From assembly GCA_036345935.2 (NCBI GenBank), contig JADWOT020000595.1, positions 161,001 to 225,000 on the forward strand: a stretch of 64,000 nt of DNA, read 5' to 3'. Made by a program: the position numbers and the translations under genes. The notes below the pieces were generated by a model, which saw nothing but the letters and a program-made list of their open reading frames with translations, did not search any database and was not told the DNA's origin. This stretch comes from Taenia hydatigena. Lineage: Eukaryota; Platyhelminthes; Cestoda; Cyclophyllidea; Taeniidae. Below are positions 50,683 through 62,577 of the stretch, one piece after another. How positions within the stretch are numbered: the first letter of the stretch is position 1; each line of letters opens with the position of its first letter.

Positions 50683-51784
50683 TTACATTTTGCTTTGGCT
50701 GCTCAGCTTTTCAACGCATTGGTTGCGGTAACATATCCATCCACTAGGGCAATCGCTGCAGCTGGGTCCTTGCTTGTATGGTAGTTGATCCCATGCGTAT
50801 CGAATTCTAAAGGAATGCGCATGTAGCAGTGTATCGACAGGCTTCTCATCGGTCACACGATCAGACGAAACCGAACTTACGGAGGCCTGTAGGCGCACAC
50901 AATCAAATATTGTGGATTCTTCAATTTAGGCACAAGGCCATCGCATTGATCCATTGCACAGCCCACCTCAGTCGTGGTTGCCCACACCATCTACTTAGGT
51001 AGAGAGAAAGACATGACAAGACGTACCATCTCATACTAAACCATCCAAAATCACACCATCATGCACATGACTCCACTCGCTTACACCTCTCCTATCCACA
51101 CAGCAGTTCAAATAGACACTCAGTAGTAAGGAGTGAGTGGCTTCGCTGTGTAGATTGGATTGCATCCACACTCTGCATGTCATGAGTAGCACACAGATAC
51201 ACACACACACACACACACAAACAATTTCCTCACCTGTGTGTAGTGAATACAGGGTCCTGTGCAAGAGTTGTTGTAATAATTGTAGTTCTTGGCTTCTTGC
51301 TTCCAGACACACACGTCCTCAGTAATGTTTGGCTTTTTGTCACTAATAAGGACGAAATTTCGTGCAGCCAATTGGTAGGGCCACATGAAATGATATGGGA
51401 AGCTGCACTGAAAGATCCAACTTCCTGCCAGACGTCCCAATTTTTCTGAATACCTCTAGACAAAGAACATTTACACGCATAACAGATTATAGTGTCAGCA
51501 CATGTCTAGTCAACCACGCAGGTGTTGGGAGCGAACGTACTAATAGTCGCATATTGCTGGCAGGAGGGTGCACATTTTCACGAACTTTCAGATGAGCCTC
51601 AAGAAGTTGTTGTTCGACCGGTGTGGGTAGATAACAGGCCACCATGGCGATGACAGTGATCAGGCTGAAGACCACCGTCACAAAGAGACCTGACACAGAG
51701 AGAAGTGTGCAGAGCAACAGTTGAGGATGATGATGGTGAAAGATGCTAAGTAATGAACAACTCACCATTCCGTGCGCGCGTCAT
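50683..51784 (-). CDS. Secreted CAP-superfamily (SCP/TAPS, venom-allergen-like) protein, 207 aa
   Basis: Five exons in phase: 51,766-51,784, 51,541-51,689, 51,234-51,455, 50,881-50,990, 50,683-50,806. All introns are GT-AG (76, 85, 243 and 74 nt). The ATG at 51,784 is chosen because the 19-nt first exon completes a signal peptide (hydrophobic L8 to about A24). The CAP fold follows: H39 in [10 protein letters not shown]69 and C73, W107/E110, CAP2-like [13 protein letters not shown] (118-130), CAP4-like [10 protein letters not shown] (132-141), and L-I-V-C-A-Y (159-164). Last comes a cysteine-rich hinge with C183, C186, C192 and C197. Length is normal for a single-domain helminth CAP protein. 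H39, E110 and H127 of the family's cavity tetrad are present. The first Glu (G-E-N-L in most members) is replaced by A-R-N-F, Arg at 88, and the usual Gly before H-Y-T-Q is Ile126. Expected to be secreted; substrate or partner unknown. Confidence 0.93.
51199..51219. repeat. (CA)n microsatellite in CAP intron 3
   Basis: About ten uninterrupted CA units just inside the donor side of the 243-nt intron, with shorter CA words on either side. Likely length-variable. Confidence 0.9.
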
Positions 51785-51820
51785 CGTGGCAAAGGAGCTG
51801 GGAGGGCAAGATAATCCCAC

Positions 51821-51828
51821 CTATTTAT
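51821..51828 (-). promoter_or_regulatory. TATA-like box upstream of the CAP gene
   Basis: ATAAATAG on the minus strand, its 3' end 36 bases before the start codon at 51,784. This implies a very short 5' UTR. The position is right for a core promoter but no other element was identified. Confidence 0.4.
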
Positions 51829-51899
51829 GCGTAAATCATGGGGTGTGGTGTGATATGATTGGAGGTGGTGTAATCAAACAGTCTATGGCATCACATTGG

Positions 51900-52540
51900 T
51901 TGAGATAATCTCCCCCACTCATGGTCCAGGTCAAGCCGACTTAGAATTGTAGATCTGCTGATTAGGCTTGCTCTCATTTCACATTTCCGATGCAATAGCA
52001 GACAGTTTGCAGAGTAGGCGGATTCGAAAGGACTCAAGTGTTCTGATCCTAACCATGTGAGTCATATGCACCGCAGTCACGTTTAGCTGCTTTCCGGCAG
52101 TTCTAGTTCCAACAGACCAAATCACTGGAAGGCAGTCAGATTGCAGCAAATTTGAGGTTGTGCGAGCATGTTAACATTTATGCAAAGATAATGACGTCGG
52201 GTGATACCCTACCTCACTATTTTAAATTTTACAACTTGTCAACACCTCACCCTTCATTATCACTAGTGCACTTTCTATGCAACAAAATGTGCGATTGTCC
52301 CTTTTACTCAGTCTTTCATAGACAACACTCAGAAATTGGAAAAGGGATTGCGATTTGCTCTGTTTATGATAGTAATGTCCCTCATTTGTCCCACTGCCAT
52401 TGAATTAGGAAATGCCTAGTTTGAGATAGGTTGTGTAAGCGCGTGGCTAAAAGATGACTATAGTAGGATTTACTGCATGACCAACTGTATCCTCGTCTTT
52501 CTTAGATTGAAAAGAATCTCCATTAAATTTTTCTTCCTCT
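51900..52540. other. CAP gene upstream region, no gene seen
   Basis: Contains one 83-residue plus-strand frame (52,152-52,403) without splice support. Similarity to the arm segment starts again at about 52,540. Confidence 0.45.
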
Positions 52541-53680
52541 CTACTTGACAAATACTTCACTCCTGTCATTGCTTTTTAGTGACAGTGTCACGAAATGTGC
52601 CTTTGGCATTTGACACTGCCGAATGAACTGTCCATGCAGTTAGGCGCCAGCAAGATGAAAGTTTTGGCAGCCTTTGCCTTGAGTTCTTCAGTTTCTTATT
52701 CAATGTGCCCATCACAGACTATCCGACGCTACCATTTACGCTGATGTGTTCAGTGTCACTGTAGAGCGCTATTTCTTCAGTTCTACAAATAAATTGAATG
52801 CCTTGTCTCTTAATTAGCCAACTTTCAAGCGAGAAACCACTTAATCATTTCTTTTTTTATTCATATTGCTGGCAGAAGAAGGGCTGTGAGAACAGTTAAC
52901 TGGAACACACTGAACTGAATTGACTCCAAATACGGTGAGCAATAGTGATAACCATAGAGTGCTGGGTTTTATCGTCATTTGTCTGATATTGTTTTAATCT
53001 TTGAATCGCTAAAATAAAACATGGTATAAATGATGCTTGGATAAATTGTGTTGAGGAGATGAGGTGACATACAAGTAGGAACGTCATCGGTGTGTGGATG
53101 TTGTACACAAAGCATCCTTCATTGTCTACTCAACCGTCTCTTTTCATTCTCTAGCGCTTGAGATCGCACAACGAGACGGGAATTTACAAGATGAGATCGT
53201 GTCTTCGTAGTATAAAGTAGAGTCGCTGGTGATCGGTGATGCAGAACGGGTTTAGCAAAGCAACTGCAAGTCATATGATGGCTTTTGTGAAGTGTCGGCT
53301 TCGACTCTGAGCCAATGACCGCAGACGATGGGTGTGGAAAGGGCGTTTGAGCAGGAATCTTCAATAAAATAGCGAAGCTGTGCCATGCAATATGGGAAGC
53401 AGACATACAATTGTGACGATCTGCTGATCGTGTGAAGCTATGAATTTTGATCTTCGTCCCTTCAAACAAATGATATCCATGATTTTATATGATTTCACAT
53501 AATTTTTTGGAAGATTAGCAGTTATGAGATTGTGCATTCATCAAACATGTGGATTGTGGAAGTAATGGCAAGGCTTTCGTTGGTTATCGTGTTATTTTAG
53601 TAGACGTCATCCTCATGAGACAATAGCAATGTCATTAGTAGTTAAACCTCAAAATTATTGTGGTTTCATGAATCCACCCT
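52540..53680. repeat. Direct copy of the 38.8-39.9-kb segment
   Basis: Collinear with 38,805-39,900 and with 42,000-42,690. It shares with the 42-kb copy a ~200-bp block (about 53,460-53,650) missing from the arms. The 116-residue minus-strand frame at 53,119-53,469 has no open counterpart in the other copies. Confidence 0.7.
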
Positions 53681-54740
53681 GATGGTAAAATTTGCCTCAT
53701 CATCGTGTATGCATCTGCTTACAAACATGATGGAGGCTTTGTCTAAGCAAACAATGGCGCTGTTCTTATTTTCCTTCATCACCTGACACCCAGTTTTTTT
53801 AAAAACTGTACGGTTTGTGCGACTTCGTTTTTGGTTCTTTCCTACCTTCTAGAAGTCAAATGGAAAAATGACATGCAGAAGTCATTTTGACATTTACTCA
53901 CCATCCTCATCAAGCAGCATCCAAGCTCTGCAAATCATTTGCACTTCGCAATCCATTAGGGAGATCAGTTTGTTCGCAACACTTACATCAAGACTCGCTG
54001 GAACCAGAGAGTATGAACTGATGGCGATCGGATGTGGCTGAAGTGTTCGAAAATCAATTGTTCTACTGACATAGTCTTAGTAACAACTTCAAAAGTGTAG
54101 GATTTGTGAACAAATTAAGCAAGAAATTAGGCGCTATCGAAAATCTGACGATTGTATTACACCTACGAATAACAAAGTGAGGAGAGCAAAAGTGGCTAAT
54201 ACTGGGGCAATCATAGCCTCTCCTGCCCAGAATTTGGCAGATCCACATGACAAGAAATGGCAAGACAAGCTCAATTCGAGCAAAAGAGTGTGAGGAATAC
54301 GCATGCGTACTTAATACGTCCACTCCACATTGACACATTAAGTATTGGTGCTACATGTGTGTGACGCCCAATCTTTTACCCTATGTGCGATTGCTATCAG
54401 ATAATGGGAGCCCATTCCATTAACTCATCTCTCAGCACAAGAGTGGTTGGTTTGGACTGTACTTGACATAAGGTTAAACGCGTGTAGAAGTGTAGGAATT
54501 CTCGTCAGAAGCCTGACTGTGGAGATGTCAGCATAACTCAAAATTGCTAGGGCATAATTTTACACGGCAATGATGGTATTGGATATCACGCAGGAGAAAG
54601 GGCGTTAAACCTGATTTTTATGCAGATCTTAGGCTTGGCATGAGAGAAAACAGCATTCATCTGCTAGAGAGAACCCGTGCAGAGATGTAGGCTCTAGGAC
54701 CATCGTGCAAAGGAAGGCAAGGGCTAAAAGGGAGTAAAGA
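53680..54740. other. No gene seen
   Basis: A 91-residue minus-strand frame (54,063-54,338) is present but unremarkable. Confidence 0.45.
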
Positions 54741-54823
54741 TCTGGTGAGGCGGATTTGAACCACCGACCTATGGATCGCTGCTGACATCTACAGCCCACC
54801 GCTCTACCAACAGCTATCACCGG
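54741..54823 (-). tRNA. tRNA-Tyr (GTA) with a 12-nt intron
   Basis: Read on the minus strand from 54,823. The 7-bp acceptor stem (CCGGTGA with TCACCAG) has one C-A mismatch. It is followed by TAGCTGTTGGTAGAG (A box, D loop short), an anticodon stem GTGGG/TCCAT (two G-U pairs), loop CTGTAGA with anticodon GTA, and a T arm GGTGG-TTCAAAT-CCGCC (B box). A 12-nt insert sits one base after the anticodon, the standard place for the intron found in animal tRNA-Tyr genes. The missing D-loop bases and the acceptor mismatch leave some chance of a pseudo-tRNA. Confidence 0.75.
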
Positions 54824-56250
54824 GCGCATCTGGCGCTTTTTTGTTAATAATGGCAAAAGCAACAATTGCGGTTTGCTCAAGTGTACTTGCTCTTCCTGAC
54901 TTCTTAACTTCCTTACTTCGCACTGCTGATTGCTGCGAATTGTATCTTAAGCGAAGTCATTAATTCACGCATGCCAAAAGGCTGCTTTGGATGCTCCTAG
55001 TGATAACAACACTTCTATTTCTAGATGCGAATAAAATAGTTGCCAATGCCACTCAATCTACGTGGACTTGTGGGTTGGATGGTCCCAGAGAACCTGGTTA
55101 AAATTCAAATTTAAAGCAAGTGTCGATCGACAAATCGACTGACCTTGCCCTGACTTAACAAAGTTGCCTTGGAGGGAAGTCTGTGAAAGATTGAACAAGA
55201 CATGGGTGGGTGCTGTATGCACTTCATGATCTCATTGCTAGGTTGAGTTGAAGGACACTTTGCCCTTGCATTTGCTCATTTATAAAAACCAATGCAGCAT
55301 AGTCCGATGCAAAATTTATGCATAACATAGAATGGGAAACGCGTAAAAGGGCTGGTTTTCCTGTAGTCATGGCATGCGTACTCGAAATGAGGATTCATTC
55401 CAAATTAAATGCCAAACTGACCAGATAAGCGTATACCAGTGTTGAATTATTAAAGGAAGAAATGAATTATTTAGGAATACTTCCTTCCCAGCCCAGTCTA
55501 GGTATGAATGCTCACGACCACGAATGATACACTGTGGTACTTCAACGTCCTTATGGACAACCAAAGTGCTTTGTAATCAACCAAGCCCCGTAAAGCATGT
55601 CTGAAGAACGGATTCAACTACTTTTACAAAAGTATTCTGAGTGCTATTGCATGAGGTGGACCTCTGTAAGGTGGATCAGTCGTCAGTCATTGATGCCCAG
55701 CACCAGTCGCATAAGCCCACCTTAGAAATGATGTACTGCTCAATTCCATGACTAAATTTATTAAGTGATGGCAGCTGTTCGGGTTTCACATCTCAACAGA
55801 AGCTCGTAATGCTGTAGACTGTAGCATCACACTCAAAGCCTTTAGAAGGAAAGTCCTGCCAACGGTCAAGTTTGCATTCTGAAATAAATTAAGTTGGAGA
55901 AACTATCCCAAGTATGCAAGCTGTGCAGACGTCACTTGCTTAGTGATGAGGTCACCATTTGGTGCCAAAAAGGAAGGAGGCGCAATATGATTGCAGACGT
56001 AGTTTGTAAACGATTTCGGTCCACATTGGCTGAGAAGTGGCTTCCATGAAGATTGAAGCTGCAACGTCAGCAGTGGCGTGTCGACATATTCACCTTTCCT
56101 CATTTGGCCTTTATTCGCTTGGACGAGGGAAGTGGATGCAGGTGGGTGTCATTTCCCATCACTGGGGACGCAGATAATGAGGATCATGTACGCGGGGGGA
56201 AGAACTGGTGCTTTTGCAAGTAGGCAGAGACACAGGCACACGCGCGACTG
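54824..56250. other. No gene seen
   Basis: Frames at 55,367-55,564 and 55,903-56,103 (minus) are short and lack splice context. No repeat match noticed. Confidence 0.45.
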
Positions 56251-56339
56251 AGCTTATTTAAGCTGCTAGATTGACCACTGCATCATTCTGAAGCGGTTTT
56301 GTCCCATTGGCACGCCTTTTATGTGTGCTTGACCGAGTT

Positions 56340-56540
56340 TCTTTCTCAGTATTTAACAGGAAGCATTCGATGAACACGCTTCTTGCCACGGAATCGTCGT
56401 CGACTGCCTTCAAAGAGAAGGATACCCTCCAGATCAGCACAACCTTTATCAATCTTCCTCGTTAATCCAATCACCAACAAAAATTTTTCGCTGCCTGCTC
56501 CCACTTGGTTCGTTTTGAGAGAATGCAAGGCAAGACTGCC
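56340..56540. repeat. Dispersed repeat, copy near 56.4 kb
   Basis: Similar to 57,596-57,780 in the same orientation. Minus-strand frames share (R/Q)-V-G-(T/A)-G-S-E and, in a shifted frame, V-D-D-D. A weaker resemblance around a GTCGTCATCCTCCTTCGA word occurs at 43,430. Too short to name a family. Confidence 0.4.
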
Positions 56541-57595
56541 TTCATGTTAATGGATTGTGTGGAAGAAGTGATGTAACGAAGGACCAAAACCTGAAGTCCT
56601 TAGTTTATATAAGTCAGTTTTATGCAATTAAAGCCAGTGCCCTCCTTTATCCATTCTTCACAATTCCCCTTCTCCTTACCCTATAGTATGATTGCATGAT
56701 TTAAAAAGAGTTTTTTTACATCTTGCGCTTCATTCCACTTCTTCTGGAATTGAGGGGTGATGAGTAAGCGAAGAGACTACAATCGCTAAGGTCTTGAGGG
56801 ACAGTCAGGGAGTGAATAAGACTTTCTGGCCTCATTTTTCTTATTGCATGAGAATGAAGGCTAAGGAGGAAGGGACAAGCTCTAGACCCATTGTACACCC
56901 TCACGAATGCGTTGACAAACTATTGCCATTACATACAGTGATTGCACACAAAGGATCAGCCTGACTCTGTCTGGAGGCCGTCCTTATACCACAGTTGGTC
57001 GAGACCGTCCAAAAGTGGCTTTATCAGGGTATGTCATCACGGCGCATGACTTCCATTGCACCGGATGATTCCCGGTCACAAAGCGGGAGATGATAGAACA
57101 ATAGCATTGTTTCGGGTTGGATCCAACTTGTAGACCCTCTCTGCTACATAATGTTCATCATGTTGCTGGCAGTGGAAGGTGAACAAAACTGTTCGAATGT
57201 ATTAGTCTGATAGATAACTAAAAGCAATGCGCACTGATGGTGACCAATTAGGTAGATGAAGGGGTTCGACCCCTATCCTTAGAGCTGCACGTAAGGCAGT
57301 CAGTGCTGCTAAGAAATTGTCTGTTTGATGGATAAGAGGGAGAGAGGGAGTAATTAGCTAAAGTGGTGCTCCCGACGACTTCTTATCGGCAAATAGTCCA
57401 AATCAAATCCAAACACATTTTAAAGGCTATGCTGATGCTGAAGATGGTGTTGAACCTGCCAGGCTTAATTTGACTGCATCGCAACGGTCCGACAATGGCA
57501 CTGTCACTAAATTGCAAAAATTGCAATGCGGCTGGCTTAACGATCTGAGAAGCTAGAGCTGAAGAGTTGAGTTGGTGTATAAGCGCACGAAATGT

Positions 57596-57780
57596 TTAGC
57601 GAAACACGTTTTGCGTCATGGAATTGTCATCATCTACCTTCGAGAGAGAAGCGTAGTCTAATTCAGTATAACCCTCATCACTCGGTCCCGTCCATTGCAT
57701 CATCAACAATGAAGAGTGCTCACTACCTGTTCCCACTCTACTCATTCTAAGGGGATAACTGCAAGCAAAGCTCTTCATTT
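57596..57780. repeat. Dispersed repeat, copy near 57.7 kb
   Basis: Partner of 56,340-56,540, including the CCTTCGAGAGAGAAG / CCTTCAAAGAGAAG block. The minus-strand frame of 60 residues is open here and split between two frames in the other copy. Confidence 0.4.
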
Positions 57781-58375
57781 ACGGATAAGGATGCGAAGAC
57801 ACTCAAACGACTAGTGACTTACATCCTATTTTGGATGAATGCTGTTGCACCGACACCATTCTTTGCTTTCTGCAAGGAACGTAAGTAAGGAAAGTGGAAG
57901 GACAAGACCCACTGCGTCCAACTTGAATTCGGCACTCATGATGCCAATCTTGACCATGTGCTGGCCGCCTTCACGAACGGTACACATTTTCCCAAGTTGC
58001 TCTGTACAGGTAAGTTCCTACACTACTCACTCAGAATATTACTTATAGTATTTTTAAAGTATTAACAAGAGTGATACGTCAAAATGCCGTTAAGACACCT
58101 AAAAATGAGGCGGCGAAACAGCATTCACCTTCCCATTCCCACACAATCTAATCGACCGTCTCATCACCTTCTCATCCTTACAATGATCCATTCCTATTTA
58201 TCTCGCGCTGCACGGCGTAGAGTAATTTTACCCATGTACTCTCATTGTTGCCAGCTACATGGAGAGAGCAAGAAGTGGTTCAAGTCTGCCCATCAACTCA
58301 GTCATCTGTTCCTCTTCGCCTCTTCCATACAGCCCACCACTTTCACATGCAATTCACTTTTGCTCGTATGAAAAC

Positions 58376-58690
58376 CCGTCTAGGCGTAAGCTGTCTCAAG
58401 ATAAACCTCAGCTGGTCGACGGGTAAAAGGGAATTTAATGCAATTATCCCTCAAACGACAATGAAGCGCTCGTCATGCAGCCCATCGCAAGACCTAAAGC
58501 TTTTCCATTGATTAATTGGTGGCATAGCTTGGCTTGTGGTGAGTAAGACATCGAACACTCGCAAGACATTTGTTCTTGCCTGCTCGTTGTGGAGGACTTG
58601 GATGCATCACGAGAAGCTTCGCGCTATTCACTTGATGTATTGCAATGCCTCAAAGCTGTCAATTGAAGGAAAATTATGCATTGTCGTTAG
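58376..58690. repeat. Third, partial copy of the 44.7/48.2-kb repeat
   Basis: Direct match to 44,690-44,990, starting at the GTAAGCTGTCTCAAG...CCTCAGCTGG block and ending past AAAGCTGTCAATTGA. The half equivalent to 44,180-44,600 was not found upstream. Confidence 0.55.
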
Positions 58691-58712
58691 AGTAGTGTCC
58701 CATCACATAGTT

Positions 58713-59020
58713 CGAGTGACGCAATAACAGACCACGGGACAGGTTTCTGCGTCACTTTCAAAAGTCAAATGACGTAAGAATCGGTCATCAGACGCAGATC
58801 TAGGTCAATATTAGACCTTAGAACAGGGCTTTGCATCAATTTTTAAGGTAGAGTGGGGTAATAGCAGACCTATAAACAAAATTTGAGGTCACATTTTAGG
58901 CCTACCGACCGGGTTTAGATCATTTGCAAGGTCAAGTTACGCATTAGACGACCCTAGGACAGAGCTCTTGGTCATATCCTGGGTCAAATGACGTTCTAGT
59001 GGTGTAATAGACAGATTCCA
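58713..59020. repeat. Degenerate minisatellite, ~50-60-bp units
   Basis: About five imperfect units built on AGACC/GACC, then GGACAG-GCT-TT, then GTCA, then GGTCAAATGACG. The clearest pair is 58,720-58,770 and about 58,940-58,995. Unit length varies, and spacing doubles in the middle. Confidence 0.5.
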
Positions 59021-59029
59021 AGCCACCCT

Positions 59030-61490
59030 CAACAATGATGGATATAATAATAGATTTGAGGTCCAAAAGCAAGTCGCCAACTTTTTATAGCCTTCATTGA
59101 CATATAGAAATGCCGTCGTGTAGTTTCATTCATAGCAACCTCCTAATAGTCTACACCAACGTGCAGGTAGGCAAAAACAAACTAGGCTGTTGATGTTTAT
59201 CGGACACTTTGCAGTGTCATGGCCCACAATTTGCATTTGGTTCGAATGGAAGGATCGTTACATGTGCCAAGTGATGCAGCTTTGCAATGACTGAAGCGCT
59301 TTTATTGCGATGAGAAACTGCTCAACTTGGATTCAGAGCTCACCTCATGCAAGGACTCCGAAGAGCAGCACCCAATAAGGATGTCAATATCACAACATTC
59401 TACCCAAGCATCCGCCTTCTCCATTTCCACTCACTCATTAGTCCTCCGCCTCACCGTCTCCTGCACTCAAACTGTTATAAAACCTCTCTACCGCAATGCT
59501 GCATGCCATCAAGCGACTCCACGAGTGCAGCCTCATGGTTGCTAGACACTCAGAGTAGCACAAGAGATTAATCAAGCCTATTCACCCTCTCAGTCAGCTG
59601 TCTGCCTTCGTTTGAGTAGCTAGATTGTGGTTCTTTATTCAATCTCGACCTCCAGCTAATTCACTGCAATATATTGCGGACTCCTCATTAGTCTTTTGCC
59701 CTGGTTTTCACTTCCTTGCAACGAGTAGAGTGAGAGTAGGTAGGAAGCGATCCTCAATGGTGACGTAATAAACGAGGCAGAGTGATGAATTTCATGCTGG
59801 TTACGAGAGTCTATTTCGGGTTACGATAAGCGAAGGAACAATCCATGTGAAGGGCAGAGCGTGATAATAATTACCAGATCGAGAGGTAGCAGTCCATGTC
59901 CAATTCTAGTAGAGATTGATTTCCAAGGTGGAAAAGCACAAAGGAATGTGATGCTTGCCTTTGCAAAAAGTGCCAACAAGGAATGATGTGCCAAGCCCGC
60001 ATCATTCGGCGGCATTGGGAGCCAGCCATCACGCGACACGTGTAGCTAGTCTATTTACACGTGTCAGCTTCAACGAGGTCAATCACGATCACACAGCCAG
60101 CCTTCGGACATGTTCCGTTGCGCGTTAATTCGTCTGCTTCTACTCATTTTGCTTCACTATATCGTTCCTGTCATTCAGTTCTTCATCAGTGCCTCCGTCT
60201 TACTTCGTTTTCTACTTGCCCCGGTCTTCTCTTTGTTCTTCACTTCTGTCACCTCCACCTTCTTTTCTTCGTCAGTCCTTGTGGGTTAAGTAAATGTGAA
60301 TCGCTGATGTGAATTACTCCATTGGTACGGCGATCCCCATTATCACAACTCTTTGACATCTTTGTATTTTTAATGGATAATGGATGTTAATCCACAAAGA
60401 CTGTCAACATGTTACGCACCATGTACATGCACATTGAGCATGACTGACTGATCCAACGACTGGCAAATCCCATGACCTGTGCTAATAGACGAGCAATAGG
60501 GTCAGCGGTCAGCACAATGCATCAACCTCTGATCTGTGCAAATATGCCGCCTCAGGTCAATTCTCGACTGACGGATGCACCTGCTCTCTCTTTATTCACA
60601 TTCCATAACACAGTGATTGAGGAGGTTAATCAACTTCCTTGACCATAGGCAAGGACGCTGTTATTTATCGTCCAGCATACCATTTCGTACTGTGTGTGGA
60701 TTTCAACCAACCCTCCAAATCACCTGTTTAGTGTTTCAATTAGGAGTAGCTTAGTTTTCTAAGATTCTCTAAGTCAAAAAACAACTTTCAATAACACACG
60801 TACGAGGCAGTGCATAAATCACGTTGAGTAGACTGGAAGGCATGTCGGGACTCTAACAGGAAACGTACTTGGCATGAATAAGTTTAGATGCCACTAACCC
60901 AAACAGCAGACAATACTTTTGCTACGTATACGTAACAGCGAATAGAGCGATGGTCCCTCTTGATAGGAACAATTTTGTGAACTTCTTTGACATCTGCCGT
61001 GATGAAGCCTTCCGCAAATGCATTCAAATGGAACTTTATTAACTTGGAACGCAACCATTTTAGGGTCGAACTTAGGTAGGTAGATAGCGAAACAGAGCAC
61101 AATTGTTATTTATTTTCTGAGGCAGGAAGTACTAGTCTTACGTGACCGTGATGAAGTCTGGTTAAGACAAGTCTTTAATGCATGCCTTAGTCTATTCGAC
61201 GCGCACGTTGCTTGATTAAGCAAGCGTTTTGTGAGTTAGAAGGCTTCTGCTAAAACTCCTGAGTACTCGACTTTCGCCGAGGTCATCGATTCGCCTTACA
61301 CCACGTCTAATGACTGCATCTACATTATCAGCTATCTTCGTGTGATTAAGGTGCAATACGCTCGGTCTGACGCATGTGATGCTTGACTAAACGCAGTTTT
61401 AAATCAAATTATTCTTGAGGTAACGCAATCGGTAGTAATAATTTTGAGAAATGAATAGGCATGATTTTTCGTCGCCTGTCTGCTAAAAGA
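59030..61490. other. No gene supported
   Basis: Overlapping frames at 59,327-59,571, 59,821-60,039 (minus), 60,061-60,312 and 60,884-61,102 (minus) are open but none has both splice support and a recognisable motif. Confidence 0.4.
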
Positions 61491-61506
61491 CCTGAATACC
61501 TTTTGG

Positions 61507-61809
61507 ATGAGCTCATCAAATGTACAGAGGGACAATGTCACCTGCAATCTGCGTGACACTGTCAAAGACAGCTTTTGCAGGTACCATCGCTTCTCCCATT
61601 CGGACAAATTCCAGCTTCCTAATCAAGTTTGGTGGAAGGCTCTCTCGGATTTGACACCTTACAACAAAATAATCTTATGGCAGCTACCAGACGTCTGCTT
61701 GGATGATGTGCATATGAACCATGGTTTTGGCGAATATTGCATTCGATCGTGCAACGACAGTCCAGGAAATGGTTGCGCGTCAGATGGTACAAGTAGCAAC
61801 GGTCAGTAA
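61507..61809 (+). CDS. Candidate exon, cysteine-containing, unknown
   Basis: The frame encodes about 100 residues with C-L-D-D-V-H-M-N-H-G-F-G-E-Y-C and C-N-D-S-P-G-N-G-C near the end, and potential donors GTCAGT at 61,803 and GTAAGG at 61,807. The clustered cysteines suggest an extracellular domain. It may belong with the exons at 62,578 and 63,597 on the same strand, but the phases could not be joined. Confidence 0.33.
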   Translation: MSSSNVQRDNVTCNLRDTVKDSFCRYHRFSHSDKFQLPNQVWWKALSDLTPYNKIILWQLPDVCLDDVHMNHGFGEYCIRSCNDSPGNGCASDGTSSNGQ

Positions 61810-62577
61810 GGAAGGCGCCGCATCGATGCTATTGTTATAGAAAGTTGTAACCACGATCGAGGAATATGAGTTCTTCATTCATTGGTTTCATTTTTGCTGT
61901 TTATCAATTCGATTTTGTTACGTTCCGCTTTAAACGACACGAAAAGGACCAACGTGATGGCATCAATGCGAGGTCGTGCCGATCCCTGACCCCATTTGTA
62001 AGCTATGTAAACCTCAAGTTCTCTGCCACTCCGTCAAGTTCTGCAAAAATCGCCTAACAATGATAGGCTTCAGTTGACTTCGCCTTTTTCCCCTTGTTTT
62101 CTTATGCTCATATTATCGCTACTTACCACTTTTTAACTTGCTCTCACATTTCGTGCATCCAATTTCAAATTCACCTTAGATCGCATGCATTTTTTACAAA
62201 TCTAGGCAAAAAACAACGAATATCAGAGGGTTGCAGCTTTTTTACCGGAACTGCCATTACGAATATGCGAATTCCTTGATGCTCCAGACTTGGTAAGCTT
62301 CTGTACTACTGTTCCACAGTCGAAGTGGATGCTTTCCACATGGCGATCCTCCACTGTCATGAGTCAGCACATCAAGCAGTGGACGTGGCTAGACAAGCAT
62401 CTATGTCAGTTATTGTTTCCACGGTCTTCGCGAATCTCCTTCCAAAAGGCTTCCGAGGCTATTCAATACCATGCACAGCAAACTGTCTTCTGCTAAGCTC
62501 TCTTATCCACGTTGTGTCATGACCAAGCCCAAAGACCTACATACTTTTGTCTGTTGCCGTTCCTTAACATTGATAAG

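Noticed and set aside
51487..51768. 93-codon minus-strand frame starting MVSCSLL as the CAP start
   Set aside because: Its first part is intron 1. Splicing the 19-nt exon from 51,784 gives a better signal peptide and perfect phase.
57250..57290. GGGGTTCGACCCC resembling a tRNA T arm
   Set aside because: The loop closes at five bases and no D or anticodon arm could be folded upstream or downstream.
59821..60310. Overlapping open frames that look protein-like on both strands
   Set aside because: No motif, no paired splice sites and no second copy to compare.
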